Origin: VYDC01 sp963667515
GTDB taxonomy: Bacteria > Chloroflexota > Dehalococcoidia > UBA2979
NCBI GenBank assembly: GCA_963667515.2
Contig: CAXXXY010000007.1
Span: 256,639 to 320,638 of the forward strand
Direction of reading: 5' to 3'
DNA: 64,000 bases
Shown: piece after piece, positions 44,719 through 52,867 of the stretch
Layout of the letters: every line of letters begins with the position of its first letter
How positions within the stretch are numbered: the first letter of the stretch is position 1
Made by a program: the position numbers and the translations under genes
The notes under the pieces: generated by a model
Seen by the model: the letters and a program-made list of their open reading frames with translations, nothing else
Told to the model about the DNA's origin: nothing
Databases searched by the model: none

Positions 44719-45150
44719 ATGGACACCGCCTCCCCCCGGCATGTCGGAGCGCGCGTGCTGGTCGCCGACGCCAGCGAGGCGGTGGGCGACGCGCTCGCGC
44801 GGCTGCTGCGCCGCGAGGCGGGCGTGGCCACTGTGGTGCGCGCCGCCGAGGCGCTGCGCCGCGCCGCGGAGCTGCGCCCGGAGCTCGTGCTGCTCGACTT
44901 CGCGCTGCCGGAGACGGGGCTCGCCGCCTACCTCGATGAGCTGCGCGGGGCCGCTCCGGGCGCGAGCGTGCTGCTGCTGCTGGTGCACCCCGCGGATGCC
45001 GCGGCGGCGGAGGACGCTCCCGGCGTCGCCGGTTGGCTGCTAAAAGACGCGGGCGCCGAGGAGCTGCGCCGCCGCGTCCGCGCCCACCTCGAGGAGGCGC
45101 GGGCGGAGCGCGATGCCGGCGTCGAGGGTGCGGCCGAGGGGGCGGGCTAG
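44719..45150 (+). CDS. Single-domain response-regulator receiver
   Basis: This 143-residue receiver domain without output domain has ARVLVADASEAVGDALARLL at the N-terminus (only one Asp in the usual DD pair), the phospho-Asp in LVLLDFALPETG, and Lys in GWLLKDAGAEELRRR, plus a Glu/Ala-rich tail. It is divergent from the binding-protein/kinase cassette. It may act as a phosphate sink or allosteric partner. The reduced acidic pocket makes weaker phosphorylation possible. Confidence 0.72.
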   Translation: MDTASPRHVGARVLVADASEAVGDALARLLRREAGVATVVRAAEALRRAAELRPELVLLDFALPETGLAAYLDELRGAAPGASVLLLLVHPADAAAAEDAPGVAGWLLKDAGAEELRRRVRAHLEEARAERDAGVEGAAEGAG

Positions 45151-45196
45151 CGGCGCGCCCGCGCCTCGCGCGGTGTGGCGGGGCCGCGGGCCGCGG

Positions 45197-45457
45197 TTAG
45201 TCGATCGGCAGCAGCGAGGTGACCTCGGTCACCGCGTCCGGCGGCGGGATGCCGACGCCGGCGTGCGCGCGGACCACGGCCTCGGCGTCGGGCGCGCGGT
45301 TCAAGCAGTACACGCCCTTCTCCAGCCCGAAGAGGATGTTGAGCGGGAGCACGCCGAACTCGTCCTCCTCGCCGCGGTCGCGACGGGCGATCAGCTCGTT
45401 GCGCTGCGGAATCGGGACGCGCGTCAGCTCCGGGTGGAAGTCCATGAAGCGCGGCAT
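45197..45457 (-). CDS. DUF4242 small protein
   Basis: This 86-residue protein begins MPRFMDFHPEL and contains GVLPLNILFGLEKGVYCLNR, then APDAEAVVRAHAGVGIPPPD. This is the pattern of the DUF4242 family, whose SCO4226-like members bind nickel; here the ligands are not evident. The ATG at 45457 follows GGGGGAGAGCG. Repeat element C starts 14 bases upstream of this start. Confidence 0.7.
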   Translation of the reverse strand: MPRFMDFHPELTRVPIPQRNELIARRDRGEEDEFGVLPLNILFGLEKGVYCLNRAPDAEAVVRAHAGVGIPPPDAVTEVTSLLPID

Positions 45458-45470
45458 CGCTCTCCCCCTC

Positions 45471-45694
45471 GGCAACGTTCCGTTGGCAACGTTCCGTTGC
45501 ATCCTAGCGGCTGCCGCTCCTGCTGGAGGGCTGCGACCTGTCCGGCGGTCGTCGGAGCCATAGCGGCGCTTCTACGCGTCCGGCGGCGTTCGCCTCCGGC
45601 CGCACGCGACGCCTCCGCACGCGGCAGCCCCTCGGATGCAACGGAACGTTGCCAACGGAATGTTGCCAACGGAACGTTGCCAGCGGAGCGTTGC
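45471..45694. repeat. REPIN/MITE-like element C with amplified heads
   Basis: The left end has two overlapping heads (GCAACGTTCCGTTG twice, 45472-45500), then CATCCTAGCGGCTGCCGCTC. The right end, read on the other strand, has four tandem heads with 14- to 15-bp periodicity (45638-45694; one has AATGTT and one GGAGCG), then CATCCGAGGGGCTGCCGCG. The arms match for about 33 bp. The centre of about 85 bp has no gene. The outermost head touches the stop codon of the CaiB fusion gene. Confidence 0.75.
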
Positions 45695-48270
45695 TACGGC
45701 GTGGCGCCGCGGAGCGCGGTGGGCTCGTCGAGCAGGGCGCCGGTCGCGCGCAGCGCCGCGAGCGCGGCCGCGTCGAGGCCAGCGAGGCCTGTGAGCACCT
45801 CGTCGTTGTGCTGGGCGAAGAGCGGCGCCGGGCGGGCGCGACGCGGGGGCTGCCAGCGCGAGAGGCGCCACGGCTGCCCCTCGTAGCGCTGCGCCCCGAC
45901 CTCGGGGTGCACCGTGTCGACCCAGTAGTCGCGGGCGTAGAGGTGCGGGTCGGCGGCGAGCTCCCAGTTCGCCAGCACGGGCCCCGCGGGCACGCCCGCC
46001 GCCTGCAGCCGCCGCGCCGCCTCGTGGTGGTCGAGCGCCGCGCTCCACGCCTCGACACGCGCGTCGATGGCGTCGTGGGCGCCGATGCGATCGGCGAGCG
46101 TCGGGTGCGCCGTCGCGAGCTCGGGCGCGCCGATCATGGCGCAGAGCGCCGCCCACTGCTCGTCGGACTCGCAGGCGAGGGCGAGCCAGCAGTCGTCGCC
46201 GGCCGAGCGGTAGGCGCCCTGCGGCGCCACGCGCGGTGAGCGGTTCGCGAGCGGCCCGGCGACGCGCCCCGTGAGCTGGTGCTCCATCACCGAGTCGACC
46301 GAGAAGAGCGTGCCGCAGGCGAAGAGCGACACCTCGATGCGCTGGCCGCGGCCGCTGCGCTCGCGCTCCAGCAGCGCGGCGACCACGGCGGCGACCGCGC
46401 TCGTGCCGGCGATCGGGTCGGTGTGGAACGAGCCGGTCTGGTGCAGCTCGCCGGGGCCGTAGCCCGTGCGCGAGACGATCGAGGTCGTCGCCTCCATCGT
46501 GGAGCCGGCGGCGCGGTAGTCGGTGAGCGGCCCGCTGGCGCCGAAGCCGGAGATCGAGGCGAGGATCAGCCGCGGGTTGCGGGTGGCCAGCGTCTCGTAG
46601 CCGATGCCGAGGCGCGGGAAGACGCGCGGGCTGTTGTTCTCCAGCACCATGTCTGCGCGCTCCGCGAGGCGCAGGAAGGCGTCGCGCCCGCCCTCGGTCG
46701 TGAGGTCGATGCACACGCCGCGCTTGTTGCGGTTGAGCTGGTTGAAGCCGTGCCCGCGGTCGTGGGCGCGCGGCCACGCCTGGTTGCCGCTGAAGTGCCA
46801 CGAGCGCATGAACTGCGCCAGCGGCGCCTCCACGATCACGACATCGGCGCCGAGGTCGGCGAAGTACTGGCCCGCGAGCGGCCCGGCCCACGCGCTCGTC
46901 ACCTCCAGCACCGTGAGGCCCGCGAGCGGCCCCTCGCTCGCCCTAGCAGCGCCGGCACCGCCCGTCGCACGGGCCGCCGCCGTCGCCTCCGCGGGCGCCG
47001 CGCGGCTCGGCGGGTCCGCGTCGACCGGCGGGTCCGCGTCGACCGGCGGGTCCGCGTCGCCCGCATGCTCGTCGAGTCGGGGCGCGCGTCCGCGCGGGCC
47101 GACGGCGCTGCGCGACATGCGCCACGGCGAGCCCGGGACGCGCAGCGAGGCGCCGTTCGCGCCCGCGACCGTCGCCCCGGGGGGCGCCTCGACGGGCAGC
47201 CACCAGTCGCGCGCCGCGTGCTGCGGCGAGTCGAGCAGCTCCGGCGTCAGCGCGATCGGCGTGAGGCCGGTGACGCGGGCCTGCTGCGCGCGGCGGTAGA
47301 TCTCCTCGCGCGGCAGCTCGGCGGCCCACACCGCGAGCCGCGCCAGCACCTCGGGCTGGGCGGCGCGCCAGCCCTCGGCGTCCGCGATCGCGGGGTCGTC
47401 GGCGCGCTCGGCGTCGCCGAGCAACGCGAACACCGCGCGGTTGATCGAGGTGACGAGCAGGTAGCCGTCGGCGCACGGCAGCACCGTGGTGCCGACGCGG
47501 CGGCGCACCGTCCCCTCCTGCCTCCACTCCGAGATCACGAAGACGTGCGAGCTGACCGATGCCTCGAAGGTCGCCACCTCGACGTGCTGGCCGCGCCTCT
47601 CGCGGGCGTCGCGGGGCCGCGCCTCCCACAGCGCGACCAGCGCCGCGGCCGCGAGCTGCGTGCCGGCGTGCAGCTCCGCCTGGTAGCCGGGCACCAGCAG
47701 CGGCGGCTTCCCCGGCTCGCCGCAGAAGTACATCCAGCCGCCCATGGCGTAGTCAACGATCTCGGAGCTGCTGCGGCTGGCGTAGGGCCCGTCCGCGCCG
47801 AACGGGCTGTGCGAGGCGTAGACGAGGCGCGGGTTCGCGGCGCGCGCGGCGGCCTCCTCGAGGCCGAGCGCCGCCATCGCGTCGGCGCCGCGGTCCTCGA
47901 TCAGCACGTCAGCCGAGGCCACGAGCTCGCGCAGCCGCGCGGCGTCCGCGGGGAGCGCTGGGTCGAGCGCGATCGAGCGCTTGCCGGCGTCCAGCGCGAG
48001 GTGCAGACCGCCGCCCTCGACCCTGCCCTCGACGCTCGGCGCGTCGCCCGCGAAGGGGCCCAGCGCGCGCAGCCGCCGTCCGCCGGGCAGCGCCTCGGCC
48101 GGCGGCTCGACGAGCAGCACGTCGGCGCCCAGGTCGGCGAGCAGCCGCGAGGCGAGCGCGCCCGCGACGCCCTCGGAGCAGTCGATCACGCGCGTCCCGG
48201 TGAGCGGCGGCTCGCCGAGCGCCGGCGGCGGCTCTCCCTGCGAGCTAGGGCCCGCGTCGCGGGCCGTCAT
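45694..48270 (-). CDS. Tandem CaiB/BaiF (class III) CoA-transferase fusion
   Basis: This 858-residue protein is made of two CaiB/BaiF-type halves of about 380 residues each. The first half starts LTGTRVIDCSEGVAGALASR with LADLGADVLLVEPP and NPRLVYASHSPFGADGPY. The second starts LAGLTVLEVTSAWAGPLAGQ with FADLGADVVIVEAP, NRNKRGVCIDL and NPRLILASISGFGASGPL. They are joined by an Asp/Pro-rich linker containing three tandem DADPP units. Family members transfer CoA between acids such as carnitine, oxalate, formate or succinate. Most are single-domain homodimers that interlock, so a fused pair may form an intramolecular dimer. The substrate is unknown. Confidence 0.87.
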   Translation of the reverse strand: MTARDAGPSSQGEPPPALGEPPLTGTRVIDCSEGVAGALASRLLADLGADVLLVEPPAEALPGGRRLRALGPFAGDAPSVEGRVEGGGLHLALDAGKRSIALDPALPADAARLRELVASADVLIEDRGADAMAALGLEEAAARAANPRLVYASHSPFGADGPYASRSSSEIVDYAMGGWMYFCGEPGKPPLLVPGYQAELHAGTQLAAAALVALWEARPRDARERRGQHVEVATFEASVSSHVFVISEWRQEGTVRRRVGTTVLPCADGYLLVTSINRAVFALLGDAERADDPAIADAEGWRAAQPEVLARLAVWAAELPREEIYRRAQQARVTGLTPIALTPELLDSPQHAARDWWLPVEAPPGATVAGANGASLRVPGSPWRMSRSAVGPRGRAPRLDEHAGDADPPVDADPPVDADPPSRAAPAEATAAARATGGAGAARASEGPLAGLTVLEVTSAWAGPLAGQYFADLGADVVIVEAPLAQFMRSWHFSGNQAWPRAHDRGHGFNQLNRNKRGVCIDLTTEGGRDAFLRLAERADMVLENNSPRVFPRLGIGYETLATRNPRLILASISGFGASGPLTDYRAAGSTMEATTSIVSRTGYGPGELHQTGSFHTDPIAGTSAVAAVVAALLERERSGRGQRIEVSLFACGTLFSVDSVMEHQLTGRVAGPLANRSPRVAPQGAYRSAGDDCWLALACESDEQWAALCAMIGAPELATAHPTLADRIGAHDAIDARVEAWSAALDHHEAARRLQAAGVPAGPVLANWELAADPHLYARDYWVDTVHPEVGAQRYEGQPWRLSRWQPPRRARPAPLFAQHNDEVLTGLAGLDAAALAALRATGALLDEPTALRGATP

Positions 48271-48463
48271 GCAGTGCGCTCCATATCTGCGTGCCGATCC
48301 CCCCGCCCACGGCGCCGAAGGCCCCGGCGATCACCATCAGCGGCAGGCTGAGCCCGCCCCCGTAGCCCACGGCGACCGCGATCGCGGGACGCACGATGAG
48401 CAGCCACAGGATGAGCGCCGTGACGAGCCCGATCCAGGTGCCCCGGTTGTAGCGCTGACCCAT
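48245..48463 (-). CDS. Small two-helix membrane protein
   Basis: This 72-residue protein has two membrane segments (TWIGLVTALILWLLIVRPAI and LPLMVIAGAFGAVGGGI) and a short basic tail. It begins at the ATG at 48463 (GGGGTGAG upstream), with a GTG three codons earlier as an alternative. It overlaps the start of the CaiB fusion gene by 26 bp, suggesting coupled translation. No family is recognised. Confidence 0.5.
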   Translation of the reverse strand: MGQRYNRGTWIGLVTALILWLLIVRPAIAVAVGYGGGLSLPLMVIAGAFGAVGGGIGTQIWSALHDGPRRGP

Positions 48464-48490
48464 GCTGCTCACCCCGCTCGCCCGTTGCGC

Positions 48491-49576
48491 TCACACGGGG
48501 CGCCGCTGCTGGTACTGCGGGATCTCGATGCGCGTCCCGCCCGCGCGCGCCGACTCGGCGGCGAGCAGGCCGGGCACCGAGAACATCAGCCCGTCGTAGA
48601 CATCGACGGGCGGCGGGCGCCCCTCGCGGATCGCGTCTAGGAAGTCGCGCATCATCATCCAGTTCATCGCCGCCACGCCGGTCTGCGTCGCGGCCGCGGG
48701 CGCGCTCGGCACGTCCGTGCCGAGGGGCAGCTCGATCGGGCCGGTGACGTGCGGGATGCGCTCGCTGAACAGCCGCGGCTTGTCGAGCCACACCCAGCCG
48801 GTGTCCAGCGACGCCTCCGTGCCGAACAGCGCGAAGCGGTGGCCGTGCCAGTGCGCGTTGGCGAGCGAGACGGTGAGCCGCACCATCGCGCCGTCGGTGA
48901 GGCGGATCAGCGCCGTCTGCACGTCGTAGATGTCGGGGTCGCCGAAGGAGCCGCCCGTGCCCATGCACACCACCTCGGTGGGGTACTGGCCGGTGATCGA
49001 GAGCAGCGGGCCCAGGCTGTGCGTGCAGTAGGTGATGGGGTTGGTGCGCTCCATGCGCCACGTCGGGTTGCCCTCGGCGTCGCGCAGGATCGGGCGCATG
49101 TCCTGCATCATCTCGGCCTCGGCGTAGAACAGCCGGCCGAACTCGCCGGCCGCGTGCATCCGCCGAGCGCTGTCGACGAAGCCCCAGTAGAGGGCGTTCT
49201 CCGCGAGCATGTAGCTGGCGTCCGAGGCCTCCACGGCGGCCAGCAGCTGCTCGCACTCCTCGATGTTCCACGCCGCGGGGATCTCGCTGAGCACGTGGAC
49301 GCCTCGCCCCAGCGCGAGCACCGCGTCGGCCACGCGCCCGATCGGCGGCGTCGCCAGCACCACGAGGTCCACCGGCGTGCCGCCGTCCAGCAGCTCGGCG
49401 AGCGAGTCGGCCTCGGCGGGGGCGGCGCCCGCGGGCAGCAGCTCGCGAGCGGCGGCGCGCTGCGCCTCGTCCGGGTCGACGAGGGCGGCGACCCGCGCGT
49501 CGGGCATGTCGCGCAGCACCCGCAGAAACGTCGAGCCGCGCCGCAGCCCGACGATCGCCACGCGCATCTGGTCCAT
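48491..49576 (-). CDS. Gfo/Idh/MocA-family oxidoreductase
   Basis: This 361-residue NAD(P)-dependent dehydrogenase has an N-terminal Rossmann fold (VAIVGLRRGSTFLRVLRDMP; ALVDPDE; VDLVVLATPPIGRVADAVLA; GVHVLSEIPAAWNIEECE). The E-I/K-P position reads SEIPA rather than EKP. The C-terminal part has MLAENALYWGFVDSARRM and NPITYCTHSLGPLL, the latter with the likely catalytic His. It probably oxidises a sugar, cyclitol or hydroxyacid. It lies in one direction with the D-2-hydroxyacid dehydrogenase, small membrane protein and CaiB fusion. Confidence 0.82.
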   Translation of the reverse strand: MDQMRVAIVGLRRGSTFLRVLRDMPDARVAALVDPDEAQRAAARELLPAGAAPAEADSLAELLDGGTPVDLVVLATPPIGRVADAVLALGRGVHVLSEIPAAWNIEECEQLLAAVEASDASYMLAENALYWGFVDSARRMHAAGEFGRLFYAEAEMMQDMRPILRDAEGNPTWRMERTNPITYCTHSLGPLLSITGQYPTEVVCMGTGGSFGDPDIYDVQTALIRLTDGAMVRLTVSLANAHWHGHRFALFGTEASLDTGWVWLDKPRLFSERIPHVTGPIELPLGTDVPSAPAAATQTGVAAMNWMMMRDFLDAIREGRPPPVDVYDGLMFSVPGLLAAESARAGGTRIEIPQYQQRRPV

Positions 49577-49663
49577 CGGGTCCCCCGTCGCACTCCCGGT
49601 CACGCTCGTCTGGGCGCGCTCTCCTGGTCTCGCTTCGGGCATCGGCCCCGCGCGCGCCTCATC

Positions 49664-50620
49664 CTACGACGGCGCGCCCGCGGCGTAGGCGCGCACGTCC
49701 TCCAGCGCCTCGCCGTAGAAGATGCGGTAGCCCTGCTCCGTCACGTAGCCGACGTGCGGCGTGAGCACGCAGGTGGGCGCGCTCCGCAGCGGGTGATCGG
49801 CGGGCAGCGGCTCCACGTCGAAGACGTCGAGGGCGGCTACGGCCAGCGCACCGCTCGCGAGTGCCTCGACGAGCGCCGCCTCCTCGACGATCGGGCCGCG
49901 CGAGGTGTTCACCAGCACCGCCCCCGGCCGCATCGCGGCCAGCTCGGCCGCCCCCAGCAGGCCGCGCGTGCGACCCGAGAGCACGAGGTGGATCGTCACC
50001 ACGTCGGCCTCGCCCAGCAGCGCGCGCAGCCCCGGCGCGAGCTCCACGCCGGCCTCGGCCGCGCGCTCGGCGGTCAGGTTCTGGCTCCACGCCACCACGC
50101 GCATCCCGAACGCCTGCCCCACGCGGGCGACCTGCGTGCCGATGCGCCCCAGCCCCACCACGCCCAGCGTCCGGCCGGCGAGCCCCTGCCCCAGCGTCAC
50201 CTGCCAGCCGCCCTCGCGGATCGCGCGGTCCTCCTGCGGGATGCGGCGCGCGAGCGCGAGGATCAGCCCCCACGCCAGCTCGGCGGTGGGGGTGGCGAGG
50301 CCGCCGGTGCCGCAGACCGTGACGCCGCGCTCGGCGGCCGCCTCCACATCGATCGCTGCGTTGCGCATCCCCGTGGTGACGAGCAGCCGCAGCCGCGGCA
50401 GCCGCGCGAGCAGCGAGCGCGGGAACGCGGTGCGCTCGCGCATGGCGACGATCGCGTCGAAGCCCGCCAGCCGCGCCGCGAGAGCGTCCTCGCCCACGAG
50501 GTGGTCGGCGAAGGCGCGCACCTCGACGCCCGCGCCCAGCGTCTCCCACGGCGCCATCGCCAGCGCGACGCCCTGGTAGTCGTCCAGCAGCGCCACGCGC
50601 TCGATCGGTGCTCCGGCCAC
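49664..50620 (-). CDS. D-2-hydroxyacid dehydrogenase
   Basis: This protein is of about 318 residues from the GTG at 50620 (an ATG at 50665 is an alternative). NAD-binding GVVGLGRIGTQVARVGQAFG, Arg in LVNTSRGPIVEEAAL, Glu in DVFDVEPLPADHPLR and His in VLTPHVGYVTEQGY form the catalytic Arg-Glu-His set of the family. It is similar to phosphoglycerate and hydroxypyruvate dehydrogenase-like enzymes of unknown specificity. It is upstream of the Gfo/Idh gene in the same direction. Confidence 0.87.
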   Translation of the reverse strand: MAGAPIERVALLDDYQGVALAMAPWETLGAGVEVRAFADHLVGEDALAARLAGFDAIVAMRERTAFPRSLLARLPRLRLLVTTGMRNAAIDVEAAAERGVTVCGTGGLATPTAELAWGLILALARRIPQEDRAIREGGWQVTLGQGLAGRTLGVVGLGRIGTQVARVGQAFGMRVVAWSQNLTAERAAEAGVELAPGLRALLGEADVVTIHLVLSGRTRGLLGAAELAAMRPGAVLVNTSRGPIVEEAALVEALASGALAVAALDVFDVEPLPADHPLRSAPTCVLTPHVGYVTEQGYRIFYGEALEDVRAYAAGAPS

Positions 50621-50706
50621 CCTCGCCCCCTCCCGCGCCGCGCCGCTCTCGCCGCGCAGTATCATCGCGCCGTCCAACGGCCCCTGCCCCGAAGACGAGG
50701 GACGCG

Positions 50707-51123
50707 ATGCGCTGGCTCCCCTTTCGCTGGCGGCTGCACGTGCATCGCTGGGTCTACCAGCTCTCGGGCGGGCGGCTGATGGGCCGCGGCGTCGCGGCGC
50801 CGATCCTGCTGCTGAGCACGCGCGGGCGGCGCAGCGGGAAGACGCGCACCTGGCCGCTCGCCTATCTCCCGCTCGTTGCGGGTGGCGACTCGGGTGGCTA
50901 CGTCGTCGTCGCCTCGAACGGCGGGCAGGCGCGGCACCCGGGTGGTACTGGAACCTCGTCGCCGAGCCGCGAGTCCGCGTCCGCCTCGGCGGGCGCGCCT
51001 CGGGCGCGCGAGCGCGCGCGGCTGTGGGAGCGCGTCGTCGCGGGCTCGCCGGGCTACGCCCGCTACCAGCAGGGCACGACGCGCGAGATCCCGGTGGTGG
51101 TGCTGGAGCCCGACGCGGGCTAG
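50707..51123 (+). pseudogene. Deazaflavin (F420)-dependent nitroreductase-like protein, damaged
   Basis: The N-terminal part (GRGVAAPILLLSTRGRRSGK; TWPLAYLPLV; YVVVASNGGQARHPG) and the C-terminal part (ARLWERVVAGSPGYARYQQG, TTREIPVVVLEP) match the DDN/Rv3547 family that binds F420 or a related flavin. Between them the expected WYWNLVAEPRVRVRLGG is encoded in another frame (about 50942-50995), and a stretch of about ten residues seems missing. The frame returns before the end, so the gene reads as one frame with a scrambled centre. It is probably non-functional. Confidence 0.65.
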
Positions 51124-51171
51124 CCATCGCTCGCGAGCGCGCCGTGCGGGGGGGGGGGCCGCTCGCGGGGC

Positions 51172-51843
51172 CTACTCGCCGGGGAAGCGCAGCTCCACGC
51201 GCTCGCCCACGAAGCCGCCGGGCGGCGGCTGGCCGAGCTTCTCCATCAGCGACTGGAAGACCGGGTACTCCTGCGCGCCGACGATCGCGTAGCGGCCCTG
51301 GAAGACGAAGGTCGGGACGCCCGTCACGCCCAGCATCTGCGCCTGCGCGATGCCGCGCTCCACCTCGCCGCGGTGCCGCCGCTCGTCGAGGGCGACGCCC
51401 AGCGCCTCGGGGTCGGCGCCGCCGCGGGCCGCGGCCTCGATCACCGCCTCGGGATCACCGATGTCGCGCAGCTCCTCGAAGTAGGCGCGGAAGAGCGAGC
51501 GGTGCAGCGCGATCGCGTCGACGCCGGCCTCCTCGCCGAAGGCCGCCGCCTCCAGCGCCAGCTGCGAGTAGGAGGTGCGCTCGCGGCCGCGCGCGAAGCG
51601 CAGCCCCTCGCACGCGGCGCGCTCCTCGGCGGGGCTCGGCGGGTCGTTCGGGCCACGGCGGTAGCGCGCCGGCTTGCCCTTGGGCGGCGTGCCCGGGTCG
51701 AGCAGGAACGGCGCCCACGTCACCGCCACGTCGTACTCGCGCTGCAGCCGCTCGACCTGCACGAGGCCGATGTAGCACCAGGGTCAGACGAAGTCGGAGT
51801 AGACCGTCAGCGATGCCGTGCCGTTCGCGGCGTCATCGACCAT
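51172..51843 (-). CDS. Selenocysteine-containing FrnE/DsbA-family oxidoreductase
   Basis: Read through an in-frame TGA (51784-51786) this gives a 223-residue DsbA-fold protein with Sec at residue 20. The N-terminus (LTVYSDFV, then TGA, then PWCYIGLVQVERLQREYDV) aligns with the CPWCYIG active site of FrnE-like DsbA proteins, with the first Cys replaced by UGA. Downstream the frame is complete: LRFARGRERTSYSQLALEAA, then IDEA-like helices, GVTGVPTFVFQGRYAIVGAQ with the cis-Pro, and FQSLMEKLG. GAGAGGGG precedes the ATG at 51843. The enzyme is a thiol/selenol-disulfide oxidoreductase or isomerase. It is cytoplasmic as no signal peptide is seen. Confidence 0.82.
51751..51765 (-). promoter_or_regulatory. 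Candidate SECIS hairpin of the FrnE-like selenoprotein
   Basis: CTCG-TGCAGGT-CGAG, 19-33 bases after the UGA, forms a short stem with GGU in its loop. An alternative pairing uses TGCAG with the CTGCA 9 bases further on. Apical GGUC-type loops are the SelB recognition feature known from the E. coli fdhF SECIS. It is weaker than the hairpin in the redoxin gene. Confidence 0.45.
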
Positions 51844-52015
51844 CGACGTCCCCTCTCACCGGGCGCTGCCCCAGGCGCACCCGTCTGGCGGCGGATCCGG
51901 GTCCGAGGCCGACAGGGTATCGCGAGGGGTCGCCGCCTGCCGGTCGCGCCGGGCGGCGGGCGGTGCGTCTAGCATCGGGCGCGCCGACGAGGCGAGGCGC
52001 GCGCGGGGAGGCACG

Positions 52016-52867
52016 ATGGCGGCGCGAGTGATCCGCGGCTACCTCGAGCTGCCGTGGGGGCAGGTGCACTACCGCACCGTCGAGGCGGCGGCCGGCCCCG
52101 ACGCTGACGCGCGGCCGCTGCTGCTGATGCTGCACCAGACGCCGCTCGACTCCGAGCACTACGAGCGCGTGCTGCCGCTGCTCGGCGAGTTCGCCCGCCC
52201 GGTCGCCGTCGACTCGCCGGGCTACGGCCTCTCGGACCGGCCGCCGCCGCGCGGCGACGCGACGGGCGGTGCCGGCGCCGAGTGGGACGTCGAGGACTAC
52301 GGCCGGCTGACGTGGGAGATCGCGGACCGCCTGGGCGGCGAGCGCGTCTACCTCTTCGGGCGGGCGACCGGCTCCGTGCTCGCCGTCGAGGCGGCGGCGC
52401 AGCGCCCGGAGCGGGTGCGCGCGCTGGTGCTGCACGGCCTGCCCGTCTACGACGACGCGACGAAGGCGCAGCGGCTCGCGGACGTCGAGTTCGGCGCGCC
52501 GATCGCGCCGACGGCGGACGGCGCGCATCTCGTGCGGCTGTGGGAGCGCGTGCTCGGGCAGTACCCCTACCTCGAGCCCGACGCGGTGCAGTGGCACGTC
52601 GAGCGCTACCTCGCGGCAGGGCCCGACTTCGCGCTGGCCTACCGTGCGATCTGGCGCTACGACCTCGCGGCGGCCGCGGCGCGGCTGCGCGCGCCGGTAC
52701 TGCTGCTGGGCGGCACCCGCGACCGCGTCTTCGGCTGGTTCGAGGAGGGGCGCGCGCTGCTCCCCGACGCGGAGTGGGAGCTCTTCGGCGGCGCGACCGA
52801 CTTCATCGCAGCCGACGAGCCGGAGCGCTTCGTCGCGCGGCTGCGGGCCTTTCTGGAGGCGCACTAG
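52016..52867 (+). CDS. Alpha/beta-fold hydrolase with atypical nucleophile elbow
   Basis: This 283-residue protein has an alpha/beta-hydrolase fold: oxyanion region LLLMLHQTPLDSEHY, strand VAVDSPGYGLSDRPPPR, elbow LFGRATGSVLAVEAA, and late LLLGGTRDRVFGW. The usual GxSxG serine position is Ala (GRATGS), and no clear C-terminal His-containing motif is seen. GGGGAGG lies 5 bases before the ATG. It may be a lyase or binding protein rather than a serine hydrolase. The stop TAG is part of the CTAG used by IS481 copy 5. Confidence 0.75.
   Translation: MAARVIRGYLELPWGQVHYRTVEAAAGPDADARPLLLMLHQTPLDSEHYERVLPLLGEFARPVAVDSPGYGLSDRPPPRGDATGGAGAEWDVEDYGRLTWEIADRLGGERVYLFGRATGSVLAVEAAAQRPERVRALVLHGLPVYDDATKAQRLADVEFGAPIAPTADGAHLVRLWERVLGQYPYLEPDAVQWHVERYLAAGPDFALAYRAIWRYDLAAAAARLRAPVLLLGGTRDRVFGWFEEGRALLPDAEWELFGGATDFIAADEPERFVARLRAFLEAH

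Noticed and set aside
45638..45694. Tandem 15-bp repeats as a CRISPR array
   Set aside because: There are no spacers of constant length between units and no cas genes; the units are contiguous palindromes belonging to the REPIN-like family.
46279..48351. Long plus-strand ORF opposite the CaiB fusion
   Set aside because: It is a shadow of the CoA-transferase gene; no ribosome site and no recognisable motif.
27479..51843. Alternative genetic code in which TGA is always a sense codon
   Set aside because: Many genes end properly with TGA (for example ubiE, the pterin dehydratase, PAP2 and the substrate-binding protein), so TGA is a normal stop and only two sites look recoded.
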